Below are positions 1-5,302 of a stretch of DNA of 7,209 nt, piece after piece. This DNA comes from Methylococcaceae bacterium. Lineage in GTDB: Bacteria > Pseudomonadota > Gammaproteobacteria > Methylococcales > Methylococcaceae. The stretch covers positions 1-7,209 of the forward strand of contig SXQV01000008.1 in the NCBI GenBank assembly GCA_005792805.1, written 5' to 3'. The notes under the pieces were generated by a model. That model did no database searches. It saw nothing but the letters and a program-made list of their open reading frames with translations, and had not been told where the DNA came from. The translations under genes and the position numbers were made by a program. The first letter of the stretch is position 1; each line of letters opens with the position of its first letter.

Positions 1-453
1 GAAAAGAAAGATCGGGTGAACGATGCGCTGCACGCCACCCGTGCCGCTGTTGAAGAAGGAATTGTCCCCGGCGGTGGTGTGGCGCTGATCCGTGCCATCG
101 GCGCCATCAGGGACCTCAAGGGTGCCAACCATGACCAGACCGTCGGTATTGGCATCCTGCGTCGTGCGATTGAAGAGCCGCTGCGCCAGATCGTCAGCAA
201 CGCTGGGGGCGAACCCTCCGTGGTGCTGGCCAAGGTCCAGGAAGGCATGGGTGCCTTCGGTTATAACGCCGCCACCGAGGAATACGGTGACATGCTGGCC
301 ATGGGTATTCTCGACCCCACCAAGGTGACCCGCTCTGCGTTGCAGAACGCGGCCTCCATTGCCGGGTTGATGCTGACGACTGAAGCCATGGTCGCGGAGC
401 TGCCGAAGAAAGACGCTCCGCCGATGCCGGCGGGTGGCATGGGCGACTACTGA
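1..453 (+). CDS. groL: Chaperonin GroEL (Hsp60), C-terminal part, 5' truncated by window edge
   Basis: This is the 60-kDa chaperonin subunit, which forms the double-ring cytosolic folding machine with GroES and uses ATP. Only the last 150 codons are present. The frame is open from base 1 (reading EKKDRVNDALHATR), so the apparent GTG at 16 is internal. Visible family landmarks include the catalytic-type Asp in VNDALHATR (residue 8 of the fragment, matching E. coli Asp398), the PGGGVALIR nucleotide-site loop, YNAATEEYGDM, and MGILDPTKVTR with its ATP-contacting Asp at bases 313-315. The segment covers the end of the intermediate domain and the returning equatorial domain. The tail is short, ending PAGGMGDY with one GGM instead of the longer GGM repeat of E. 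coli. groES would be expected upstream, outside the window. A terminator follows 30 bases after the stop. Identity is near certain; whether this is the only groEL copy cannot be judged. Confidence 0.98.
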   Translation, partial: EKKDRVNDALHATRAAVEEGIVPGGGVALIRAIGAIRDLKGANHDQTVGIGILRRAIEEPLRQIVSNAGGEPSVVLAKVQEGMGAFGYNAATEEYGDMLAMGILDPTKVTRSALQNAASIAGLMLTTEAMVAELPKKDAPPMPAGGMGDY

Positions 454-482
454 TCGGTTAGCCGTTCAGCCCGCTTCCACAC

Positions 483-510
483 AGAACCCCGCAGATGCGG
501 GGTTCTTTTT
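483..510 (+). terminator. Rho-independent terminator of groEL
   Basis: A perfect 10-bp stem (483-492 pairing with 497-506) has a 4-base AGAT loop and a GC-rich core, and it runs directly into five T residues (506-510). It sits 30 bases after the groEL stop. On the opposite strand the hairpin is not followed by a T tract, so it should mainly stop + strand transcription, although the convergent lipase gene ends nearby. Confidence 0.92.
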
Positions 511-551
511 GCGGTGAATGCCTTCGGCACCCCCGCCGTCGTCGTTCAGCA

Positions 552-584
552 GCAACCGGAACTATGCGGTTGCCCCCTGTTTTT
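552..584 (+). terminator. Possible second, weak terminator hairpin
   Basis: A perfect 7-bp stem (GCAACCG at 552-558 with CGGTTGC at 567-573) encloses an 8-base loop. A run of five T residues follows at 580-584, six bases after the stem. The gap to the T run makes it weaker than the hairpin at 483-510. It could be a backup for groEL, or it could protect against read-through between the convergent genes. On the - strand it lies past the lipase stop but has no T tract. Confidence 0.35.
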
Positions 585-623
585 CAGCTCGATGCTTCCG
601 TATGGGTTGATAAGGGAATGATG

Positions 624-2189
624 TCATCGTGGATCTGCCAAAGCAGGCATACCCGCTACGGTACCCGCTTCGATTGAGCGAGCGGCCAGTATCGACACCG
701 GAACAAGGCCAGTTAAATGATTGATCATTTGTGGCTTGCCAGCCGTGGTGGTAATGGTCTCGGCGTCAATGCCACACCAGGCAACCTGGTTTGCATTTAA
801 GCCATTAGCTCTCATGGTTTTAATTAAGTTCTGCGAGTTGCCCTGGGCAAAAAAGGGTTTTCCTCCGGTATAGCTGGCGGGAGGCTGATAGTTTGAGCCT
901 GCATAGGGGACAATCTGATCCTGTAAAATACCCGTCGCGTAAATCGGCACTTTGGGTCTCCAGTTCAGATTATCATTTCGACCCCAGAGCGCTATGACAG
1001 GATTTGAGAGGTTAGTGGTCTGTATATCGGATACCAGGGACGGCTGCATCAGCACTGAGGGATTAACGCTTGAATTTGCATAACCCAATTTGTAACCCGT
1101 TAATGAAAGTCCGGTGACATAGGCTTGGATTTCGGCTTTCCCGCTATAAGGAACTGGCAGCGGATTGGTCTGATCATAACTGACCATTGACGGCTGCAAT
1201 AATGAGGCTGGGCTGACTCTGGCGACAATCTCCCACGCTGCCTGAGCCGTGAACGTCAATAGCACGGGTTTGGCGAGCAGGGTAATCGCCGCATTCATGC
1301 CGATGGGCTTGGTTGGCTGGTTAACGATCAGGGAATGAGCCATCGCGCCGGTCATGTCATAGTTGCCAGACATGGGTGCCATCAAGGTGGGCATCATATT
1401 GGTCTGTGCTGACTGCTCAAGCACTCTGCCTAGCCAGAGCGCGTTACCGCCCCCCTCGCTATAACCCGTAACGTAAAGATTCGTTCCCACTGTCTCACTC
1501 GGGTGAATCTGCTGTGCCAATTCGCGTGCAGCGATGATCATATCCTGTCCGGCCGGGACATTCATGACACCCAACGGGTAAGGATGAATGTCGTTATTGA
1601 TGCCAAACCCGAGATAGTCTGGCATCGCCACAATTCGATCCTTGCCCGCCATGGCCGTTACGATAATGCAGGCCTCTCCCGAAGGGGCGCTGGGGGCTCC
1701 TGATTGCTGGGAAACCTGAGTCGCATGGTCATAGACGATGATGCCGCCAGACATGGATTCCTGGGGCAATGCGACCAGGCCGCTCACGAGCGTGTCCTGG
1801 CCGCTCACGTTCGTTGATCTGTAGTGGATTCGATAGAGATCCACGCCCTGCTGCGGTGAGTTGTAGGTTCCCAGAGAGGAACCATCGGGCAGGGGAAGGT
1901 TCAGGTAGGGCTGCGTCTTCAAAGTCTGATCCTGCTGGATAGCAGAAGCAGTTACATTCGAGATCAGCTGGCTCGCACGAAGGCGAGAGAGCCCCTGGTA
2001 CTCCACCATCGGGACGTTGGGCAGCTGGGTGTAGGCAGCGGGACATACACTGGGCGCTGCCGCGAACAGGGAGCTCACGAACGTCGCAATAGTGGATGCT
2101 GTCGGCTTGGGCGCAGCGACACTGGTGGTGTGGACGAAAAAAATGACCCCAGCAAGGACAGCCGTTATGGTTTTCTGATTGGTGTTCAT
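624..2189 (-). CDS. Secreted alpha/beta-hydrolase, lipase/esterase-like
   Basis: This 521-residue protein is predicted to hydrolyse ester bonds outside the cytoplasm; the substrate is unknown. The N-terminus MNTNQK, then a hydrophobic stretch, then TTSVAAPKP is a signal peptide with a likely cut near the AA pair (residue about 25). The fold signature includes GLVALPQ, VYDHATQ, AMPDYLGFG and the nucleophile elbow VTGYSEGGG with Ser244. From the alignment pattern of this secretory lipase-like family I infer the acid as Asp424 (ILQDQIVPY, after NWRPKVPIY) and the base as His491 (INHLTGLVPVSILAA); both are inferred, while Ser244 is clear. The frame is open back to an ATG at 2306, but that adds 39 residues before the signal peptide. 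I chose the second of two adjacent ATGs (2192 and 2189) because GGGGA lies six bases upstream of it. The gene converges with groEL and lies 132 bases after the small secreted-protein gene. Codon composition looks less GC-rich than the efflux genes. Confidence 0.85.
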   Translation of the reverse strand: MNTNQKTITAVLAGVIFFVHTTSVAAPKPTASTIATFVSSLFAAAPSVCPAAYTQLPNVPMVEYQGLSRLRASQLISNVTASAIQQDQTLKTQPYLNLPLPDGSSLGTYNSPQQGVDLYRIHYRSTNVSGQDTLVSGLVALPQESMSGGIIVYDHATQVSQQSGAPSAPSGEACIIVTAMAGKDRIVAMPDYLGFGINNDIHPYPLGVMNVPAGQDMIIAARELAQQIHPSETVGTNLYVTGYSEGGGNALWLGRVLEQSAQTNMMPTLMAPMSGNYDMTGAMAHSLIVNQPTKPIGMNAAITLLAKPVLLTFTAQAAWEIVARVSPASLLQPSMVSYDQTNPLPVPYSGKAEIQAYVTGLSLTGYKLGYANSSVNPSVLMQPSLVSDIQTTNLSNPVIALWGRNDNLNWRPKVPIYATGILQDQIVPYAGSNYQPPASYTGGKPFFAQGNSQNLIKTMRANGLNANQVAWCGIDAETITTTAGKPQMINHLTGLVPVSILAARSIEAGTVAGMPALADPR

Positions 2190-2195
2190 CATATT

Positions 2196-2200
2196 TCCCC
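2196..2200 (-). promoter_or_regulatory. Ribosome binding site deciding the lipase start
   Basis: On the - strand the bases read GGGGA, then AAT, then two adjacent ATG codons (2192 and 2189). Spacing is only three bases to the first ATG and six to the second. The second is therefore the better start, and either one places the signal peptide at the N-terminus, unlike the distant ATG at 2306. Confidence 0.5.
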
Positions 2201-2245
2201 AGATGAAGGTAAGCGTTAAGAGCGAGGACCGTGTGCGAGCAGGCA

Positions 2246-2266
2246 CCCGCCCTACGCTATGGCGGG
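2246..2266. repeat. REP-like GC-rich palindrome between lipase and small secreted-protein gene
   Basis: CCCGCC (2246-2251) is complementary to GGCGGG (2261-2266) around a 9-base loop. A one-base-shifted alternative pairs 2247-2252 with 2264-2269. On the - strand the right arm and its flank read GTAGGGCGGGTGCC, which resembles dispersed GTAGGGTGGGC-type intergenic repeats seen in many proteobacteria. Only one copy is in the window, so the repeat nature is inferred. It could also act as a transcript-end or mRNA-stabilising hairpin for the gene at 2322-2885, but no T tract follows it. Confidence 0.4.
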
Positions 2267-2321
2267 CGGACGCGCGCCTCAGCACGTCCGCTGACGGAAC
2301 AGCCACGGGGGTGGGCCGTAT

Positions 2322-2885
2322 TTATCTGCCAGAACCCAAATAGGGAAGGCTCAAAGACAGCGGCTCAGATTTAACTGCTTTTCGCATAGACAGGTACGCA
2401 GGATCCAGAGAAATATATCTCAATTCCCATGTCCCAACCATCGACCCATCGCCAAAGGCGCACATGCCTAACGCACCACCAGATTTATCGACGAATCCAC
2501 CATTGGCAACCTGCGATATTGATGATCCACTCAGCTTCCCACAATACCAGGGTTCCGGGGTTACTCCGGGAGGGGGCAAACCCAATGCGTCAAGATCAAG
2601 GCCTTTCAGCATGTATGTTGCGGCGATGGATTGACGCTTTGACCCAAGTGTCTGCAAGTCAACCGCACCTTCATTTGTGCCATTGTTAAAAATGCACAGC
2701 CTTCTGTTTAGACCCTTCACGTAGCCAGCGGATGTGTCAATCGAAGCATGCGAGGTAAAAACCGCCGTCTTTACGCCAGCCGCTTTGTCTTTAGCGCGCC
2801 TGCAAACACCTGCATCATCCGCAAGCGCGACACTGGCACCAAGGAGTAACACAAGACTGATGCTGCGTTTTTTCTGAATCTTCAT
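2322..2885 (-). CDS. Small secreted protein with two DUF333-like cysteine motifs
   Basis: This 187-residue protein has no known function. Residues 1-22 (MKIQKKRS, a hydrophobic run, then SVALA) form a typical Sec signal peptide, so the product is periplasmic or secreted. The mature part has four cysteines (28, 64, 115, 142), compatible with two disulfides. The C-terminal half reads WYCGKL, then ALGMCAFGDGSMVGTWEL. This follows the DUF333 (PF03891) pattern of YC, a GG-containing stretch, then CxFxDGS and a W. The cysteine normally following DGS is missing. The N-terminal half echoes it with GVCRR and then RRLCIFNNGTNEG, suggesting an internal duplication. A strong Shine-Dalgarno GAGGAG (2893-2898), seven bases before the ATG, supports the start. 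The lipase gene lies downstream on the same strand, possibly cotranscribed, although the 132-base gap contains a hairpin. The DUF333 assignment is by eye and moderately sure. Confidence 0.8.
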   Translation of the reverse strand: MKIQKKRSISLVLLLGASVALADDAGVCRRAKDKAAGVKTAVFTSHASIDTSAGYVKGLNRRLCIFNNGTNEGAVDLQTLGSKRQSIAATYMLKGLDLDALGLPPPGVTPEPWYCGKLSGSSISQVANGGFVDKSGGALGMCAFGDGSMVGTWELRYISLDPAYLSMRKAVKSEPLSLSLPYLGSGR

Positions 2886-2915
2886 TTAATCTCTCCTCAA
2901 TAAACTTACGAAAAG

Positions 2916-3042
2916 CGAGGGAGCTTTTTCTAGCCGCACGAACCCGTGCTTCGCCCCGCTACGCAACTCCGACAGGAATCCGTGCAAACGGGCTTTGCGC
3001 CGTGTCGCATACAGCCTGGTCTATCTTGTTCTCGCTCCCTCG
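2916..3042 (-). promoter_or_regulatory. Candidate structured leader RNA of the small secreted-protein gene
   Basis: On the - strand, CGAGGGAGC (3042-3034) and GCTCCCTCG (2924-2916) are perfectly complementary over 9 bp. They could close a 127-nt domain that ends 17 bases before the GAGGAG ribosome binding site. Inside are two small hairpins: 2984-2998 (5-bp stem GCAAA/TTTGC) and 2936-2949 (5-bp stem GCACG/CGTGC with a 4-base loop). A further AAAAGC/GCTTTT pairing at 2911-2928 would compete with the closing helix. This is compatible with a cis-regulatory leader but matches no riboswitch class I know. A 9-bp match in a region this size can occur by chance. Confidence 0.25.
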
Positions 3043-3047
3043 ATTCA

Positions 3048-3077
3048 GGTGTACTCCTATGCGGTGCGCAGTGTCAA
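3048..3077 (-). promoter_or_regulatory. Possible sigma-70 promoter upstream of the small secreted-protein gene
   Basis: A perfect -35 hexamer TTGACA (3077-3072 on the - strand) is followed after 18 bases by TACACC (3053-3048), a poor -10 match. Transcription would begin near 3040, placing the candidate leader at 2916-3042 at the very 5' end of the mRNA. The -10 weakness keeps this tentative. Confidence 0.25.
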
Positions 3078-3086
3078 ATAATCCAG

Positions 3087-3173
3087 AAAACTGCAACTGG
3101 CCTCGTGCCGGGGAGGTGATAATCGGGTGTCGCCTCCCTTCGCCACCCCGCATTAGCGCACGATGCAAGTTTT
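3087..3173. repeat. 87-base imperfect inverted repeat able to fold into a long bulged hairpin
   Basis: The arms pair in five blocks: 3087-3091 with 3169-3173, 3092-3095 with 3164-3167, 3103-3108 with 3158-3163, 3109-3113 with 3146-3150, and 3114-3118 with 3131-3135. This gives 24 Watson-Crick pairs plus one T-G wobble (3117/3132). The wobble becomes an A-C mismatch on the - strand, so a + strand RNA folds slightly better. Unpaired parts are a 7-base left loop (3096-3102), a 7-base right bulge (3151-3157), a single A (3168), a 10-base internal loop (3136-3145) and a 12-base apical loop. Integron attC sites share the bulged-hairpin architecture, but the conserved GTTRRRY/RYYYAAC ends are absent. 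It may be a non-coding RNA, a folded-DNA site or a degraded mobile-element end; function unknown. Confidence 0.45.
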
Positions 3174-3210
3174 AGCAGGCAGGCAGTACTTTGAAACGGC
3201 AGAAATATGC

Positions 3211-3230
3211 AGGCTGGCTTGAGCCAGCCT
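3211..3230 (-). terminator. Perfect 8-bp hairpin, possible terminator of the efflux-Nudix operon
   Basis: AGGCTGGC (3211-3218) and GCCAGCCT (3223-3230) pair perfectly around a TTGA loop. It lies 87 bases past the Nudix stop. On the - strand the stem is followed by GCATATTTCTG, which is U-containing but not a clean T tract, so termination would be weak. No T run exists on the + side either. It is the best candidate for the end of the efflux transcript, or an mRNA 3'-end stabiliser. Confidence 0.35.
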
Positions 3231-3317
3231 ATGAATGGCACGAGTACGGGGAAATACGGAGCGGTGAGGGTGACAACTTTGTTCCTTCCGTGAAAAGCCG
3301 GGGCTGTGTTCAGGCGA

Positions 3318-3827
3318 TCAGCGGGGATGCTTCTGCTGAAAGATTTGCCAGAGTGTCTTGAAAGACCGGGTCAACCCTGCACCGCCCTGCCGAATCCAGT
3401 CATCCACTTTCACGGTGGAAATCCATTGTCCGCCGGTAATTTCCTTGGCATTTAACTGGAAGGGTCCGTCGTGGGTTACGGTATATACCTGAATAAACTC
3501 CCATCCGGTTACCGGCAATGCGGAAAGCTTGAATGCCGGGTGAAATGCAACCGCATCGCTGACGCCCAATTCCTCCGCTAATTCGCGGCGGGCGGATTCG
3601 TCGTAGCTTTCCCCCAGGTCAACGTGCCCGGCGGCGGACGTATCCCATAGCCCGGGGTTGATGTCCTTGTTGGACGAACGCTGCTGCAGAAACAGTTCTC
3701 CTCGCGTGTTGAAGACCAGGATATGCACGGCGCGATGCCTCAGACCCAAGCGGTGCAGTTCGCCCCGGGTGCGGGTACCGATGATTTCATCGTTTTCGTC
3801 GACTTCGGAAAGCAGTTCGTTTTCCAT
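3318..3827 (-). CDS. Nudix hydrolase, YfcD-like
   Basis: This 169-residue cytosolic protein belongs to the Nudix family, which cleaves a nucleoside diphosphate linked to another group and needs divalent metal. The Nudix box is complete: Gly67, five residues, Glu73, seven residues, then RELAEELGV (Arg81, Glu82, Glu85, Glu86, Gly88). Before it, HRAVHILVFN and NPGLWDTSAAGHVDLGES match the YfcD subgroup, which is also distantly related to type I isopentenyl-diphosphate isomerase. The N-terminus (SEVDENDEIIGTRTRGELHR) fits this subgroup. The physiological substrate cannot be read from sequence. The gene starts only six bases after the stop of the outer-membrane efflux gene and has no evident Shine-Dalgarno (AAATCGAA precedes the ATG), so translation is probably coupled to the upstream gene. 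Placing a Nudix gene at the end of an RND operon is unusual. Family assignment is secure; the YfcD label is by pattern. Confidence 0.92.
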   Translation of the reverse strand: MENELLSEVDENDEIIGTRTRGELHRLGLRHRAVHILVFNTRGELFLQQRSSNKDINPGLWDTSAAGHVDLGESYDESARRELAEELGVSDAVAFHPAFKLSALPVTGWEFIQVYTVTHDGPFQLNAKEITGGQWISTVKVDDWIRQGGAGLTRSFKTLWQIFQQKHPR

Positions 3828-3833
3828 TTCGAT

Positions 3834-5279
3834 TTATGGCGTAAATGCTTCTTCGAGCGGACGCCTGGCGTCCTCTGGTGTCTGGAAGACTTCCCAGCCG
3901 CCGCCCAGCGCCTTGTAAATCCCGATCAGAGCGGCCGCCGTGGCGGTTTGACTCTGCGCGTATTCGCGTTGATCCAGTAACAGGCGGCGCTCGGTATCCA
4001 GAAGGTTAAGAAAATCCTCCACGCCTTCCTCAAACCGGATATTGGCGACCTCGTAGGCTTTGGTGCTGGCTTCGGCGGCGGTTTTAAGTAGCGCCTGCCG
4101 GTCGCGCAGCCGGTCATAGATCACCAGGGCGTTTTCGGTTTCTTCCAGCGCGTTCAAGACGACCTGCTGGTATTCAGCCAGCATGACATCGGCCTGGGCT
4201 TCGGCCGCCTTGATGCGGGCGTAGACCTGTCCGAGCTCGAACGCGGGCCAGGTGATGCGCGGGCCAATGTTGTAGGCGCCGGTGCCGGGTGCAGCCAGGC
4301 CGGTCAGGGAGTTGGATTCCAGATTGAAGCTGCCGACAAAGGTGACTCGTGGGAACAGATCGGCCATGGCGACACCGACTCGCGCCGTGGCGCTTGCGAG
4401 GTTGCGTTCGACGGCGCGAATGTCTGGCCGCCGCCGCAACAGGTCCGCCGGTTTGCTCAGATGAATGACGGGCGGAGCCTCGGGAATCGGCGCGGGCACG
4501 CTCAACTCCTTGAGCAGGGCCATGGGAATCTGGCCGGTGAGCACTGATATCCGGTGAATGTCCTGATGGATCAGGCTGTCCATCGGCGGAATCAGGGCCA
4601 GCGTCGTGTCGTACTGTGCCTTGGCCCGCTGGGTGTCGAAGTCGGTCCCGATACCGGCTTCCTGACGGGCGATGGTGAGATCCCAGGTGGCTTTCTGATT
4701 GGCGGCGTTACGTTGCTCGACCGCCAGCTGATTCTGATGACCTCGCAGCTCGACATAATTACGCGCCAGTTCGGCAATGACGCTAAGCGTGAGGTAGCGG
4801 CGGTCGGCTTCTGCTGATTCGATCTCCGCTTCCCTGGATTGGATATTACGGCGGATACGTCCCCAAATATCGATTTCCCACCAGGAATCGAAACCCAGGC
4901 TGTACAGGTTCAGGTCACGGGGGACAAAATCGCGCCGGTTCATCGCGTCAAAACTCCGGCGTATCGCGGTGTAGTTACCGTGCGAATTGACGTGCGGAAG
5001 CAGGTTAAGCCCCGCATCCAGGAACAGGGCACGAGATTCGCGAAGATTGGCTTCGGCGGCCTTGAGGTCGAAGTTGTTCTTGACGGCCAGCTTGATCAGT
5101 TGCGGCAGCTGCGGGTCATGAAACTGCTGCCACCAGTTTTTGTCGGCGGGCCTGATGTCATATTCATCCTGACTTTGGTTGCCGAACGCCTTGCCCGGAT
5201 CCACCTTCGGCAGTTCATAGGTCGGCCCCACCGGACAGCCTGACAGACCGAGCAGGAGTCCCAGAAGCAGACCTTTCAT
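3834..5279 (-). CDS. NodT-family RND efflux outer-membrane channel lipoprotein (OprN/OprM-like)
   Basis: This 481-residue protein is the TolC-like outer-membrane exit duct of a tripartite efflux pump; trimers form a beta-barrel on a long periplasmic alpha-barrel. The N-terminus MKGLLLGLLLGLSGC is a lipoprotein signal with lipobox LSGC and acylated Cys15. Residue +2 is Pro, not Asp, consistent with outer-membrane sorting. Two outer-membrane efflux repeats follow (about residues 50-245 and 280-460). The second opens with the hallmark ADLLRRRPDIRAVER at 278-292 and runs to ARVGVAMADLFPRVTF. Length is normal for the family. An ATG at 5306 in the same frame overlaps the pump stop (ATGA) and would add nine residues. 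I prefer 5279 because AAGG lies seven bases before it and the signal becomes canonical, but the 5306 start with translational coupling is a real alternative. The Nudix gene follows after six bases. Confidence 0.94.
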   Translation of the reverse strand: MKGLLLGLLLGLSGCPVGPTYELPKVDPGKAFGNQSQDEYDIRPADKNWWQQFHDPQLPQLIKLAVKNNFDLKAAEANLRESRALFLDAGLNLLPHVNSHGNYTAIRRSFDAMNRRDFVPRDLNLYSLGFDSWWEIDIWGRIRRNIQSREAEIESAEADRRYLTLSVIAELARNYVELRGHQNQLAVEQRNAANQKATWDLTIARQEAGIGTDFDTQRAKAQYDTTLALIPPMDSLIHQDIHRISVLTGQIPMALLKELSVPAPIPEAPPVIHLSKPADLLRRRPDIRAVERNLASATARVGVAMADLFPRVTFVGSFNLESNSLTGLAAPGTGAYNIGPRITWPAFELGQVYARIKAAEAQADVMLAEYQQVVLNALEETENALVIYDRLRDRQALLKTAAEASTKAYEVANIRFEEGVEDFLNLLDTERRLLLDQREYAQSQTATAAALIGIYKALGGGWEVFQTPEDARRPLEEAFTP

Positions 5280-5286
5280 CGCACTG

Positions 5287-5290
5287 CCTT
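5287..5290 (-). promoter_or_regulatory. Ribosome binding site favouring the 5279 start of the channel gene
   Basis: On the - strand AAGG lies seven bases before the ATG at 5279. No Shine-Dalgarno-like sequence precedes the alternative ATG at 5306, which overlaps the pump stop codon (5303-5305) and could be reached only by coupled translation. Confidence 0.4.
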
Positions 5291-5302
5291 GCACGTGTGG
5301 TC

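Larger units (their letters stand above)
2886..3317. other. 432-base intergenic region without a convincing gene, rich in potential secondary structure
   Basis: This region separates the Nudix gene, which ends at 3318, from the small secreted-protein gene, which starts at 2885. A 69-codon frame (2959-3168, - strand) is open but has no recognisable family, signal peptide or ribosome binding site, so I do not call it. The region contains the strong ribosome binding site for 2885, a possible -35 box, a candidate folded leader, a long imperfect inverted repeat and a short perfect hairpin, described separately. Three tandem GCAG units occur at 3175-3186. I see nothing in 3231-3317. Confidence 0.7.

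Noticed and set aside
16..18. GTG at 16 as the start of a short GroEL-like protein
   Set aside because: The upstream codons EKKDR are conserved GroEL sequence, so this is an internal codon of a gene truncated by the window.
2190..2306. 39-residue N-terminal extension of the lipase from the ATG at 2306
   Set aside because: The extension is Arg-rich, precedes a clear signal peptide, spans the REP-like palindrome, and the better ribosome binding site is at 2196-2200.
2959..3168. Open 69-codon frame on the - strand in the intergenic region
   Set aside because: No recognisable domain, no ribosome binding site, and it overlaps the long inverted repeat and the candidate leader, so coding is unsupported.
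3087..3173. Integron attC site
   Set aside because: The bulged hairpin shape is similar, but the arm ends (AAAAC and GTTTT) lack the GTTRRRY and RYYYAAC boxes, and no integrase or cassette array is present.
4554..5243. + strand open frames (4554-4817 and 4839-5243) opposite the channel gene
   Set aside because: They are antisense shadows of a well-supported outer-membrane efflux gene, with no domain and no upstream signals.
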